The translations under genes and the position numbers were made by a program. A model generated the notes under the pieces. The model saw only the letters and a program-made list of their open reading frames with translations, made no database searches and was not told where the DNA came from. A stretch of 39,559 nucleotides of DNA from a virus, in IMG/VR virus record IMGVR_UViG_3300009194_000024, positions 1 through 39,559 of that record; one strand, written 5' to 3'. Below, piece by piece: positions 1 to 8,205 of the stretch. Position 1 is the first letter of the stretch. Each line of letters opens with the position of its first letter.

Positions 1-1392
1 GAGCAGCTGCAAGCTGCCCGTGCTGAGGCTCGCGCCAAAGCCATGAAAAACGAAGAAGACCGCACCACTGGCATCATGGCCTTGGCTACCCGCCACGGTA
101 TGCGTGAGCTGGGCCAGAAGGCCGTTGACGATGGCACCCCCTTGGAGCTGTTCCGTGGCCTGGCCCTGGACGAGCTGCACAAGAAGGGCAGCAATGCCCC
201 CCTGGAGAACCCAGCCAACCAGATCGGCCTGAGCCAGCGCGAAGCGAAGAACTTCTCGGTGACCAAGTTCATGCGCAGCTTGATCGAGAAGAACCCCGAA
301 GTCGCGCCATTCGAAACCGAGTGCGCCAAGGCTGTGCGTGATGCGCTGGAAAAGAACGGCTACCGTGGCCACGGTAAGGGCAACTACCTGCCCTACGAAG
401 TCATGACACAACCGCTGCCTGGCGTGCGTGTGCAAGACGGCCAGCTCATGGTGGGCGACCGCATCATCAGCGGCCAGCGTGACCTGTCTACCGCAACCGT
501 GGGTGCTGGTGGCGCCATGGTGGCCACCGAGCTGATGGCTGCGGACTTCATCACCCTGCTGCGCAACGCCTCGCTGGTGCGCCGCATGGGTGCCCGCGTG
601 CTGGGCGGCTTGGTCGGTAACGTGGCTATCCCACGCCAAACCGGCACGATCACGCCCGGCTGGGTGGCGCAAGCTGGTGCTGGCTCTGAGGGCGACGCCA
701 CCTTCGCACAGTTGACCCTGTCGCCCAAGACGGCGCACGCCATCCAGGACGTCACCCGCGACCTGCTCATCCAGGGCACACCAGCGGTTGAAGGCTTGAT
801 TCGTGCTGACCTGATCGAAGCCATGGCCACGCAGCTTGACTTCATCGCGCTGAACGGCACGGGGTCGAGCAACCAACCCACAGGCCTGTTCAACACGGCA
901 GGCATCGGCTCGGTGGTGGGTGGCACCAACGGCCTGGCGCCGACCTGGGATCACATGGTCGAGCTGGAGTCGCAAGTCGCCAATGCCAACGCAGCCTTCG
1001 GCTCGATGGGCTACCTGACCAACACCCGCATGCGCGGTCGCCTCAAGCGCACACAGAAGTTCTCTGGCACCAACGGTCAAGAGATCTGGATGGATGCGCT
1101 GCCTGGTGACGACCCTTCGCTGTTTGGCCGCATCAACGGCTACCGCGCTGGCGTCAGTAACAACGTGCGCAGCGACCTGACCAAGGGTTCGTCCAGCGGT
1201 GTGTGCTCTGGCATTGGCTACGGTAACTGGGCTGACCTGCTGATCGGCGAGTGGGGCGTGGCCGAGCTGCTGCCTGACGAGCTGACCCAAGCGGCCAACC
1301 GGATCGTGCGCATGCACATCTGGCAAACCATCGATATCGGTGTGCGCCGCGCCCAGTCGTTCAGCGCGATGCTGGATGCACTGACTGTCTGA
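1..1392 (+). CDS. major capsid protein (5'-truncated, probably the capsid half of a protease-capsid fusion)
   Basis: HK97-fold major capsid protein, the main subunit of the phage head. The reading frame is already open at base 1, and the first ATG (43) has no obvious ribosome-binding site, so the gene begins outside the window. The N-terminal ~110 residues are charged and helical, like a delta/scaffold domain. The rest is the capsid body, with the features of the phage_capsid family (a GTGSSNQPTGLFN segment, a DLLIGEWGVAELLPDE stretch and a C-terminal MHIWQTIDIGVRRAQSFS strand). A prohead protease in the same direction runs off the right edge, which fits one fusion gene split by the window ends. 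A strong terminator follows, as is usual for a highly expressed capsid gene. Confidence 0.9.
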   Translation, partial: EQLQAARAEARAKAMKNEEDRTTGIMALATRHGMRELGQKAVDDGTPLELFRGLALDELHKKGSNAPLENPANQIGLSQREAKNFSVTKFMRSLIEKNPEVAPFETECAKAVRDALEKNGYRGHGKGNYLPYEVMTQPLPGVRVQDGQLMVGDRIISGQRDLSTATVGAGGAMVATELMAADFITLLRNASLVRRMGARVLGGLVGNVAIPRQTGTITPGWVAQAGAGSEGDATFAQLTLSPKTAHAIQDVTRDLLIQGTPAVEGLIRADLIEAMATQLDFIALNGTGSSNQPTGLFNTAGIGSVVGGTNGLAPTWDHMVELESQVANANAAFGSMGYLTNTRMRGRLKRTQKFSGTNGQEIWMDALPGDDPSLFGRINGYRAGVSNNVRSDLTKGSSSGVCSGIGYGNWADLLIGEWGVAELLPDELTQAANRIVRMHIWQTIDIGVRRAQSFSAMLDALTV

Positions 1393-1428
1393 TTCCAGTT
1401 GTTTCGCAGTTGCCTTTCTCGGCGACTT

Positions 1429-1456
1429 GGCCCCGGCCTCGGCTGGGGCCTTTTTT
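1429..1456 (+). terminator. intrinsic terminator after capsid gene
   Basis: GGCCCC at 1429-1434 pairs with GGGGCC at 1445-1450, with extra pairing inside the loop, followed by a run of six T. It lies between the capsid stop and the next ribosome-binding site and would limit capsid-level expression of downstream genes. Confidence 0.8.
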
Positions 1457-1481
1457 ATTCAACGTTCTATGTGAGGTTCAC

Positions 1482-1847
1482 ATGAAAAAGATCCTGATCC
1501 TGAGTGCTTGCTTGATCCCCAAGGGTGAAGGCGAGAATGACACCCTCTTCCCCGGCACCGTGACGTCAGTTGACGATGCATTGGCGGGACAGCTTATCGC
1601 TGCTGGTCGCGCCAAATACGCCGACGAGAAGGCCAAGGAGGTCGATACCACCAAGCAGCACATGGCAGAAATCGAAGCACGTGCTGCCACGGCTGCCGTT
1701 GCTGTACCTGGTGGCGGCATCACCCCCGATGTGCTGGCTGCGGCGCTTGCCAAGGCTTTCCCCGGCATGGCCACTGCCCCGACCACTCCTGAAGCTGCGC
1801 CTCCCGGTGACCAAGTGGTCAACGGGGGCAAGGGTGGCGGAGTATGA
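1482..1847 (+). CDS. small structural head protein, function unknown
   Basis: 121 residues, starting at an ATG preceded by GTGAGG. The N-terminal ~50 residues form a compact domain (ILILSACLIPKGEGENDTLFPG...VDDALAGQLIAAGRAKY). An Ala/Pro/Gly-rich tail follows and ends in GGKGGGV. The position just after the capsid gene, before the head-tail joining genes, suggests a head decoration, head fibre or connector accessory protein. I do not recognise a named family with confidence. The next gene overlaps its end by ATGA, so the two are translationally coupled. Confidence 0.75.
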   Translation: MKKILILSACLIPKGEGENDTLFPGTVTSVDDALAGQLIAAGRAKYADEKAKEVDTTKQHMAEIEARAATAAVAVPGGGITPDVLAAALAKAFPGMATAPTTPEAAPPGDQVVNGGKGGGV

Positions 1848-2062
1848 AGCGCTACCGCATCCGCGATGGCCACACCTTCCGTGTCAGTGACAAGAAGGTG
1901 CTGACCGGCGGCGACACCATCGAGCTGGAAGACGACGTGGCCGCGACCTTTGCTGAAAAGGTGGAGCTGGTCACGGAAGAAGAAAGCGCCAGCGCTGAAG
2001 CCGGTGTGGGTCAGGCCACATCGGCAGCTGATGTCCAGACGTCTGGAAAGTCACGCAAGTGA
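1844..2062 (+). CDS. small head-region protein, function unknown
   Basis: 72 residues; its start overlaps the preceding stop (ATGA) and its end overlaps the following GTG start. The first 45 residues look like a small beta-rich domain (RYRIRDGHTFRVSDKKVLTGGDTIELEDDVAATF), followed by an acidic, Ser/Ala-rich tail. The N-terminus resembles the short repeat domains found in phage head accessory proteins, and the previous gene may carry a similar fold. Function is inferred only from its place between capsid and connector genes. Confidence 0.7.
   Translation: MKRYRIRDGHTFRVSDKKVLTGGDTIELEDDVAATFAEKVELVTEEESASAEAGVGQATSAADVQTSGKSRK
2036..2045. repeat. over-represented palindrome CAGACGTCTG (one of five copies)
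   Basis: Exact copies also at 19898-19907, 22147-22156, 34036-34045 and 37550-37559; one mismatch at 32135. The one-base variant CAGATGTCTG occurs at 5771, 14522, 24507 and 26849. Several have longer symmetric flanks (e.g. GTGCAGACGTCTGCAC at 22144). About 0.05 copies of the exact 10-mer would be expected at this length and composition. Confidence 0.7.
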
Positions 2063-2346
2063 CCTATCAGGCTGAAGACCTCGGCCTCATGCTGGAAGAC
2101 TTCGGCGAGCCATGTGTGGCAGGTGCGACGACCTTCAAGGGCATGCTCAACGAGCCCGACGAGATCATGAACCTGACGCAGGCTGACGTGATGAGCCGCC
2201 AGTACCAACTGGCCTACATCACGACCGCAGCCACCCTCAAGCGGGGCGACTCAGTCACCGTGAGCGGCAGACCGTTCACCGTGAGAGAGGCGCCCCGCCA
2301 GGTGGGTGATGGCGGGTTCAGCACCGTGCTGCTGAGCAAGGCTTGA
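2059..2346 (+). CDS. head-tail joining protein candidate (lambda FII-like position)
   Basis: 95 residues from a GTG start that overlaps the previous stop (GTGA). The pattern TTAATLKRGDSVTVSGRPFTVREAPRQVGDGGFSTVLLSKA is typical of the small beta-barrel head-completion proteins at the head-tail interface (gpFII/Neck families): a loop-strand with RGD.V.V.G..F.VR followed by a final strand. It sits before the tail-terminator-like gene and the major tail protein, in the order expected for lambda-type siphoviruses. The assignment rests on pattern and synteny. Confidence 0.7.
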   Translation: MTYQAEDLGLMLEDFGEPCVAGATTFKGMLNEPDEIMNLTQADVMSRQYQLAYITTAATLKRGDSVTVSGRPFTVREAPRQVGDGGFSTVLLSKA

Positions 2347-2348
2347 CC

Positions 2349-2792
2349 ATGCCCAGCAAGGCCGAACAGATCCTGGCTCGAATCACGGCGGTACTGCTGG
2401 CAGGTGCAACACCTGCTGGCACCAACGTGTTCAGAGACCGAGAAGACGCACTCAGCACCGACGAGCCACGCTGCTACCTGATCGAGCCGCTGGACGAAGA
2501 CACAAAACCCCTGGGCGGCGGTGCCCAGGTGTTTGCTGGACGCGACGACGACACCCTGCGCTTTGCCATCACCTCGTGCATACGCGGTGCCAACTGGCAG
2601 ACACAGGCCGATGAGCAACGGGTAACCGCCCACCAGTTGCTTGCCAAAGACCCTCAACTGCGCCTGCTCATCAACGCCCTGCGGCGTGAGCGGTGCGAAT
2701 GGAAGGCAGCCAATGCCGACCAGCCTTTCGGGTACGCGGCGCAGATCTACAGCGCTCGCTACACCACTTCAACCCTTGCCCTTGATGCCTGA
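2349..2792 (+). CDS. tail terminator / minor tail protein candidate (gpU-like position)
   Basis: 147 residues from the ATG at 2349, two bases after the previous stop. The N-terminal helix (SKAEQILARITAVLLAGATPAGTNVFRDREDALSTDEPRCYLIEPLDED) followed by strands (DDTLRFAITSCIRG) is the usual layout of phage tail-terminator-like proteins, which cap the tail tube at the head-proximal end. It directly precedes the major tail protein. Specific membership of the lambda gpU family cannot be shown without a profile search. Confidence 0.7.
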   Translation: MPSKAEQILARITAVLLAGATPAGTNVFRDREDALSTDEPRCYLIEPLDEDTKPLGGGAQVFAGRDDDTLRFAITSCIRGANWQTQADEQRVTAHQLLAKDPQLRLLINALRRERCEWKAANADQPFGYAAQIYSARYTTSTLALDA

Positions 2793-2797
2793 CACCT

Positions 2798-2821
2798 GAA
2801 GGCCAGGGCTTTCCTTTTTTT
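2798..2821 (+). terminator. weak intrinsic terminator before major tail gene
   Basis: GAAGGCC (2798-2804) can pair with GGCTTTC (2807-2813), with the tip opened, and a run of seven T follows. It sits immediately before the ribosome-binding site of the major tail gene, so full-length late transcripts must read through it. Confidence 0.5.
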
Positions 2822-2833
2822 GGAGAACCTCCC

Positions 2834-3589
2834 ATGTTTGCACTCGGTGGAATCATCTGGGGCACGCCCACGCAAGACAACGCGGGCAACGCCATCGCCA
2901 ACCCTTCGCCCATCATCTGCGGCACCATGCAAGACGCTGAGCTTGAGTTCAAGTGGGAACTCAAGAAGCTGCGCGGTGAGAAGCAATTTGCCGTGGCCGT
3001 CAACCGCGCAGGCGCTGACGTGACCGGCAAGGTCAAGCACGCTGACATCCGCGCTGGCTTTTACGAGACCATCGTATTCGGCCAAGCTGGTGTGGCTGGC
3101 TTGACATCAGCGGTGTATGACACCGCTGGTGCGACCATCCCGGCCACGCCCTTCACCGTGACACCAACGATTCCAGGCACAGGCACCTTTGCGGCTGATT
3201 TGGGTGTCATCGATGTCACCACAGGCCGAGCTTTGACGCGCGTGGCATCGGCACCAACTGCCGGTCAGTATTCGGTTGCAGCTGGTGTCTACACCTTCGC
3301 AGCTGCCGATACAGGCAAGTTGGTCTACATCAACTTCCGCTACACAGCCACCAGCACCACGGCTCGCCGCATCAACGTGACCAACGGGCTCATGGGCTAC
3401 ACGCCCAAGTTCCGCTTGGACATGTACCTGCCTTACGAGGGCAAGAGCGCCATCTTCACGCTCAACACCTGTATCGCGGACGGTGCCAAGTTCGGCGTCA
3501 AGAACGACGACTTCACGGTGCCTGAGTTTGGCTTCACCGTGCAGGCCGATGCCCAAGGCAACATCGGCACGCTGGCCTTCACCGAGTAA
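2834..3589 (+). CDS. major tail tube protein
   Basis: 251 residues; starts at an ATG 9 bases after GGAG. The sequence fits a major tail tube protein: the N-terminal segment MFALGGIIWGTPTQDNAGNAI, the ELEFKWELKKLRGEKQFAVAVNRAG stretch, a variable Thr/Ala-rich middle (about residues 95-175), then FRLDMYLPYEGKSAIFTLNTCIADGAKFGVKNDDFTVPEFGFTVQAD. The protein polymerises into the tail tube. Its position between the tail terminator candidate and the gpG-like chaperone is the standard siphovirus order. Its stop overlaps the start of the next gene (TAATG). Confidence 0.85.
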   Translation: MFALGGIIWGTPTQDNAGNAIANPSPIICGTMQDAELEFKWELKKLRGEKQFAVAVNRAGADVTGKVKHADIRAGFYETIVFGQAGVAGLTSAVYDTAGATIPATPFTVTPTIPGTGTFAADLGVIDVTTGRALTRVASAPTAGQYSVAAGVYTFAAADTGKLVYINFRYTATSTTARRINVTNGLMGYTPKFRLDMYLPYEGKSAIFTLNTCIADGAKFGVKNDDFTVPEFGFTVQADAQGNIGTLAFTE

Positions 3590-3882
3590 TGCGACCCATG
3601 ACCACCACACCTCGTTATAAAGGCGTGTCCCTCGACCTGGGGGGCACGGTGTTCACGGTCGCGGCCATGTCCTTGGGGATCATCGAATCCTTCCAGGACC
3701 GTATCCAGGCGGTTGAAGCCGGGCAGGAAATTAACCCCCTGCCCGTGGTCGTTGACCTGCTGCACGCCTGCCTCAAGCGCAACCACTCGGATATCCCTCG
3801 TTCACTGGTTGCTGACCACGTTGACCTGGACAACTGGGAAGAGTGCATGGCCATGGTGCTGGTTTCCTGCCAGCGCTTGTAG
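3589..3882 (+). CDS. tail assembly chaperone, gpG-like (ends early at a stop inside a hairpin)
   Basis: 97 residues as read. gpG-like proteins escort the tape measure during tail assembly, and a longer gpGT form is made by a -1 ribosomal frameshift. The conserved part (YKGVSLDLGGTVFTVAAMSLGIIESFQDRIQAVEAG...NWEECMAMVL) is followed by VSCQRL and TAG at 3880-3882. That TAG lies in the loop of a perfect inverted repeat. Deleting the 28 bases 3876-3903 fuses the frame to a Thr/Pro-rich tail (REATEGNAGATTNPG..., stop near 4021) and puts G-GGA-AAC at 3916-3922 in the correct slippery phase. The visible end therefore looks like the result of an inverted duplication, or of an unusual decoding event. 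The start could also be the ATG at 3598. Confidence 0.75.
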   Translation: MRPMTTTPRYKGVSLDLGGTVFTVAAMSLGIIESFQDRIQAVEAGQEINPLPVVVDLLHACLKRNHSDIPRSLVADHVDLDNWEECMAMVLVSCQRL

Positions 3883-3903
3883 CCGCTGGCAGGAAACCAG
3901 CAC
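3856..3903. repeat. perfect 20-bp inverted repeat around the gpG stop codon
   Basis: Bases 3856-3875 are the exact reverse complement of 3884-3903, with an 8-base loop (cttgtagc) holding the TAG stop. No T run follows on the plus strand, so it is not a standard terminator. Loop plus one arm equals 28 nt, exactly the length whose removal restores the chaperone frame. Confidence 0.95.
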
Positions 3904-3915
3904 GGAGGCAACCGA

Positions 3916-3922
3916 GGGAAAC
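3916..3922 (+). promoter_or_regulatory. probable -1 ribosomal frameshift site GGGAAAC (gpG/gpGT)
   Basis: The heptamer G GGA AAC follows the X XXY YYZ rule and closely resembles the lambda G/T slippery site (GGGAAAG). A -1 slip leads straight into the T-like frame, which has no start codon of its own here. The upstream phase fits only if the 28-nt inverted duplication is skipped or absent. Confidence 0.6.
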
Positions 3923-4257
3923 GCGGGGGCGACGACGAACCCTGGGACTGGCCAGCCGTCTACGCCCACCTCGTCACCAGTTGCCCCGGCTGGACCTTCG
4001 ACTACTGCCGAGACGAGCTGACCCTGATCGAGCTGGAGGCGCTCACGCGCTACTGGAAGAAACGCCCTCCAGTGCATGTGAGCGTAGCGGCATACCTGGG
4101 CATCGGTGCTGGCAAGGCCAGCGACGGCAGCACCACACGCATCACCAGCGCAGACCAAGTGTTTGAGCTGATGGGCGAGCCAACCCACAAGTTCATCCCA
4201 CCTTGCCGAATGCTCACAGAGCCATCGGCCACGCCACCTGAGCAACCCCATGAGTGA
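3916..4257 (+). CDS. gpT-like extension of the tail chaperone (no start of its own)
   Basis: The frame after the slippery site encodes about 113 residues: DDEPWDWPAVYAHLVTSCPG, then CRDELTLIELEALTRYWKKRPPVHVSVAAYLGIG..., ending PPEQPHE before the tape measure start. This has the layout of the T domain of gpGT, which binds the tape measure. No ATG, GTG or TTG occurs in frame until an ATG at 4072, in the middle of the coherent sequence, so it must be reached by frameshift or readthrough. It is in the same frame as the truncated gpG after TAG 3880, so either UAG readthrough or the ancestral -1 shift (without the 28-nt insert) would join the two. The end overlaps the tape measure start by 8 bases. 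Confidence 0.65.
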   Translation, partial: GKRGGDDEPWDWPAVYAHLVTSCPGWTFDYCRDELTLIELEALTRYWKKRPPVHVSVAAYLGIGAGKASDGSTTRITSADQVFELMGEPTHKFIPPCRMLTEPSATPPEQPHE

Positions 4258-6616
4258 AAACATCGAGTTCACGGCCACGCTGAAAGACTCGCCCTTTGTG
4301 GCGGGCATGGCCCGCATCCGTGCCGCCATGGGTGGCGGGCGCACAGCGTTCACCGAGTTCGGGGCCACGGCCAAAACCGAAACGGTCAGCGTGTCTCAGC
4401 AGATCAGCAAGTTCTCTGACTCGCTGCGCCAGGAAATGGCGGGCATTGGTGGGCACTTCTCTGGCTTGTTTGAAAGCCTGAGCATGACGCGCGGTGGCTT
4501 CATCGCGCTGGGTGTGGCGCTTGCTGGTGTTGGTTTCAAGAAGGCCGCAGACCATACGGCACAGATCACTGAGAGCGCCATGGAGCTGGCCCGCGTGCTG
4601 GGCACCACCACCAACGTGGCGCAGGCCCACATCATTGCGTTGGAAGATATCGGTGCAACCCAGGAAGAGTTCCAGGCTGGTGCCAAGGGCATGAGCAAGC
4701 AACTCAAGGAGAACGAAGCTGACATGCAAGCCATGGGCTTGCAGACACGCGACTCTGCTGGGAATCTTCGACCATTGAACGAGTTGATGCTTGAGGGTAT
4801 TCATATCGTCAATGGTTATGCATCTGGCGCTGATCAGGCACTTGCGGCGCAAGAGTTGTTCGGTCGTGGTGTTGACACATCCAGTAAGCTGCTACTGCTC
4901 AACACCCAGGCAATAAGTGCAGCCACTGAGACCGCGCGTGATCTTGGCTTGGAGGTAGGAAGCAACGCAGTCGAAGCCTGGAAGGCCTATGACGATGCTA
5001 CCGATCGGGCGGGCTTTGGCCTGAAGGGCCTTGGAAATACCATCGGCACTGCAGTGATGCCCATGGTTACCACGCTGATTGAGGCATTCAATGGTGCCAT
5101 GCCAGTGGCTATCAAGGTGGTAGGAGTAGCACTCAGCGGCCTGACAACGGCTTTTCTGGCCGTTCGCAATGGCGTCATGGTCGTTTGGGAAACCATTGAC
5201 AGCTTTGTGTTCAGCGTGACTGAGCCACTGCGGGCCTTGGCCTCTGCCATTTACAAGCTGGTAACAGGCGACTTCAAGGGCGCCGCTGACGAGATGAGCA
5301 ACTGGCCATCGAACATTGCCAAGCGGTGGTCCAGCGCACTCGACACCATGACGGCAGAGTCCAAGCGCACCAAGGACCAGATGGTGGCCCTATGGTCTAG
5401 TGATGGTGTCTCTGGCACCCCTCAAGGCCCTGCAGCTGGCGGCAAGACCATGCCGCAAAAAGCAAACAAGGACAAGAAGGGGGCAGCCGAAAAGGCCGAA
5501 AGCATCATGCCCTTGCTCGAAGCCGAGCTGGCAGAGCGCCGGGTGGCTTACGCGAAGGAAAACGACCTGCGCGAGATGAGCAAGGCCGACGAGCTGAAGT
5601 ACTGGGAAGAAGTCTCTGCCCGCCATGAGCTGGCCGAGAGCGACCGCATATCCCTGCGCCGCAGGACCACGCAGCTCGAAATGCAGCTGCTGCGCGAGAT
5701 GGCAATGCAAGGCCGCCAGCTCGATGAGCAAGAGCGCCTGAGCAAGCAGGCCGACGCGCTGCACGCTGTTCAGATGTCTGAACAGCAGGCCCAGTCCGAG
5801 TTCGACAACGGGCTGATGAGCCGCCAGCAACTGCTGGAGCTGGACCGCCAGTTCGAAGAGCAGCGCAACGAGATCCGGCGCCAGTACCTCCTGGCTCGCA
5901 TGCAGGAGGTTGACCCCGAGCGCGACCCGGTGGAGTATGCCAAGCGCCTGGAGCAGATCGAAGAGCTGGAGCGCCAGCACCGCCTGCGCCTGAGCCAGAT
6001 CCAGATCGAAACCACCAAGGCCAGCCCCATGGCCACGGTCTGGAAACAGACGCAGCAATCCATGGAACAGGCCCTCACGGGCATGCTGAGCGGGCAGACC
6101 AAGTTCAGATCTGCGGTGGCGCAGGTGTGGGCTGGCATTCGCCAGTCCATCGCGGGCGAGCTGGCCAAGATCATCACGGCCAAGGTCGCCGGGTTCATCC
6201 GTGAGCGCGGCATTGCCATGGCGGGCATGGGCATGGATGCAGCCAAGGCTGGTACCGGCGCAGCGGCATCTCAAGCCAGTATCCCCATCGTCGGCCCTGC
6301 CCTGGCCTTGGCAGCCATGGCTAGCGTGTTCGCTGCCGTGTCTGGCATGTCCAGCAAGGTGCCTTCCGCGCGCGGTGGCTGGTCCATCCCTTCAGGGGTG
6401 AACCCTCTGACGCAGTTGCACGAAGAGGAAATGGTGCTGCCTCGCGACATTGCCAACCCCATGCGTGATGCCTTGCAGAACGGCGGCATGGGGGGCTCTG
6501 GCCTGCCGCCCATTCACATCACTGCGATGGACTCTCGCGATGTGGTCCGCGCCCTGAAGAAAGACGGCGCTTTGCACCGAGCCCTGAAAGAGCTTGAGCG
6601 CACCAACACCCGCTGA
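4250..6616 (+). CDS. tape measure protein
   Basis: 788 residues, by position and composition the tail length-determining (tape measure) protein. The N-terminus (IEFTATLKDSPFVAGMARIRAAMGG) and the helical body with GSNAVEAWKAYDDATDRAGFGLKGLGNTIGTAVMPMVTTLIEAFNGAMP resemble phage tape measure proteins. Hydrophobic stretches lie at about 85-105, 270-315 and 680-705. A long charged coiled coil spans roughly 420-590 (AELAERRVAYAKENDLREM...RLEQIEELERQHRLRL). The C-terminus (GGWSIPSGVNPLTQLHEEEMVLPRDIANPMRDAL) matches the conserved end segment of these proteins. At the usual ~0.15 nm per residue it predicts a tail near 118 nm. Bases about 4740-5270 look less GC-rich than the flanks, perhaps a recombined segment. 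Confidence 0.9.
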   Translation: MSENIEFTATLKDSPFVAGMARIRAAMGGGRTAFTEFGATAKTETVSVSQQISKFSDSLRQEMAGIGGHFSGLFESLSMTRGGFIALGVALAGVGFKKAADHTAQITESAMELARVLGTTTNVAQAHIIALEDIGATQEEFQAGAKGMSKQLKENEADMQAMGLQTRDSAGNLRPLNELMLEGIHIVNGYASGADQALAAQELFGRGVDTSSKLLLLNTQAISAATETARDLGLEVGSNAVEAWKAYDDATDRAGFGLKGLGNTIGTAVMPMVTTLIEAFNGAMPVAIKVVGVALSGLTTAFLAVRNGVMVVWETIDSFVFSVTEPLRALASAIYKLVTGDFKGAADEMSNWPSNIAKRWSSALDTMTAESKRTKDQMVALWSSDGVSGTPQGPAAGGKTMPQKANKDKKGAAEKAESIMPLLEAELAERRVAYAKENDLREMSKADELKYWEEVSARHELAESDRISLRRRTTQLEMQLLREMAMQGRQLDEQERLSKQADALHAVQMSEQQAQSEFDNGLMSRQQLLELDRQFEEQRNEIRRQYLLARMQEVDPERDPVEYAKRLEQIEELERQHRLRLSQIQIETTKASPMATVWKQTQQSMEQALTGMLSGQTKFRSAVAQVWAGIRQSIAGELAKIITAKVAGFIRERGIAMAGMGMDAAKAGTGAAASQASIPIVGPALALAAMASVFAAVSGMSSKVPSARGGWSIPSGVNPLTQLHEEEMVLPRDIANPMRDALQNGGMGGSGLPPIHITAMDSRDVVRALKKDGALHRALKELERTNTR

Positions 6617-6640
6617 CGCACATACACCCAGGTAACAGAC

Positions 6641-7336
6641 ATGAGTAACCTTGTTTTCCCAACCCTTCCGGGGGTGGACATGCAGGTCGGTCGCTCCCCC
6701 GTGTGGAACACGGCTGTGCATCGGTCGGTGTCTGGCCGTTCGGTGGGGTTGGCGGCTTCGCTGTATCCAAGCTGGCGCCTGAAGCTCAAGTTTGAGTTCT
6801 TGCGCTCGGGTGCCGAGGCTGAGCTGCATCAGCTGGTGGGCTTCTTCAACAAGCACCACGGGCGTGCCGACACCTGGTTGTTCAGGGACCCTGAAGACAA
6901 CACGGCCACGTTGCAGCAGTTTGGCCTGACCGATGGCGTGACAGACAGCTACTACCTGGCGCGTGACTGGGGTGGCTTTGTGGAGCCGGTGACTGACATC
7001 GAGCAGATCAGCGTCATCCAGATCGGCAATACCACCCTGACCATTGCGCCCGTGCTTTTGGATGATGGGCCTGTGCTGGTGGGTGGTGAAGAGATCATGT
7101 TCGTGTCGGTGGATGGAGGTGGTGGCACGCCGCTGGACATCGATTTCAGCTACGCAGGCAACGGCCTGATCGTGTTTGATGAGGCTCCCCCAGCTGGCCT
7201 GGCGCTGCGTTGGTCGGGCACGTACTACAAGCGCTGCCGGTTCGACAACGACATGCTCGATGTCGAGCGCTTCTTGTGGCAGCTCTGGCGGGCCCAGTCG
7301 GTGTCGTTCACGACTGAGAAGGGGCGCAGCACATGA
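6641..7336 (+). CDS. DUF2460-type minor tail protein (distal tail)
   Basis: 231 residues. The sequence from FPTLPGVDMQVGRSPVWNTAVHRSVSGRSV through GFFNKHHGRADTWLFRDPEDN and FDNDMLDVERFLWQLWRAQSVSF fits the DUF2460 family of phage tail proteins found next to the tape measure in non-enteric lambda-like phages. It occupies the position of lambda gpM/distal tail protein and is coupled to the next gene by a 4-base overlap. The role is structural, joining the tail tube to the tip complex. Confidence 0.85.
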   Translation: MSNLVFPTLPGVDMQVGRSPVWNTAVHRSVSGRSVGLAASLYPSWRLKLKFEFLRSGAEAELHQLVGFFNKHHGRADTWLFRDPEDNTATLQQFGLTDGVTDSYYLARDWGGFVEPVTDIEQISVIQIGNTTLTIAPVLLDDGPVLVGGEEIMFVSVDGGGGTPLDIDFSYAGNGLIVFDEAPPAGLALRWSGTYYKRCRFDNDMLDVERFLWQLWRAQSVSFTTEKGRST

Positions 7337-8205
7337 TTCCCGTCACATCAGAAGTGCAGGCCGTGCTTGACTCAGGCGCGGCCTGGTATGCAGACCTCTA
7401 CACTTTCACTCTGAGCAATGGCACAGTGTTGCGCTACACCAGCTTGGACCAGGACGTGCCCTGGGGTGATCACAAATGGGTGTCATGCCAGTCTGACGCT
7501 GGCCCGCTGATCGAGCGAGGCAGCATCACCTACAGCGTGGGCCTGTCTGTTGACGCCCTGGACTTGACCATCTACACGCATCCGTCCATGAAGGTCTCAG
7601 GCCTCACCTGGCCAACAGCCATGCGCCTGGGTCTATTTGACGCCGCAGACGTGTCGCTGGTGCGTGCGGTGGGCAGGCTGGGCGAGCACACCCCCGTTGG
7701 TGTGGTGCCTCGGTTCACTGGGCGAGTAGGCCCGTGTGAGCCTGGCCGCAGCAAGTCCAGCATGCAGGTAGAAAGCCTGCTGGCGTACCTGCGGGCACCA
7801 GTGCCCCGCAATGTGTACCAGCCGTCTTGCAGCAACACGGTGTACGACAGCGCTTGCCAGCTTGATCGGGCCAGCCGTGAGCAGGTGGTGTCAGTGGTGA
7901 GCGTCAGCCCTGATGGCCTGACCGTCGGCATCAGTGGTGCCACGCTAGAGGCAGACCACTACCTGGCCGGGTTTGCCCGGTTCAGCACATCAAGTGGCGG
8001 CAACGTCAACCAGCAGGTGACTGTGGCCGGCAACACCACCACCAGCCTGACCCTGCTCTACCCCTTCCCTGCCGATCTGTTGCCTGGCCAGTTGCTGGCA
8101 CTGGCGCCAGGCTGTGGCAAGGCCTTGTCCAACTGTCGGGCGTTTGACAACGAAGACCACTTCCGTGGCCACCCGCACGTACCTGTACCGGAGACCATGC
8201 TGTGA
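7333..8205 (+). CDS. BR0599/DUF2163-type tail tip protein (gpL-like position)
   Basis: 290 residues. An N-terminal half with WYADLYTFTLSNGTVLRYTSLDQDVPWGDHKW and PLIERGSITYSVGLSVDALDLTIY is characteristic of DUF2163. A C-terminal half with conserved Cys residues (PSCSNTVYDSACQLDR, LAPGCGKALSNCRAFDNEDHFRGHPHVPVPE) is characteristic of the phage BR0599 family. The Cys cluster suggests a metal site such as the iron-sulphur cluster known for lambda gpL; that link is inference. The gene starts 4 bases before the end of the previous gene and its end overlaps the peptidase gene. Confidence 0.85.
   Translation: MIPVTSEVQAVLDSGAAWYADLYTFTLSNGTVLRYTSLDQDVPWGDHKWVSCQSDAGPLIERGSITYSVGLSVDALDLTIYTHPSMKVSGLTWPTAMRLGLFDAADVSLVRAVGRLGEHTPVGVVPRFTGRVGPCEPGRSKSSMQVESLLAYLRAPVPRNVYQPSCSNTVYDSACQLDRASREQVVSVVSVSPDGLTVGISGATLEADHYLAGFARFSTSSGGNVNQQVTVAGNTTTSLTLLYPFPADLLPGQLLALAPGCGKALSNCRAFDNEDHFRGHPHVPVPETML

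Noticed and set aside
3843-4166. 107-residue frame over the gpG-gpT junction
   Set aside because: Arg/Pro-rich frame without family pattern; the T-like sequence is in another frame that matches chaperone extensions.
5390-6274. 294-residue minus-strand open frame opposite the tape measure gene
   Set aside because: Leu/His-rich shadow of the coiled-coil coding sequence; no start signal.
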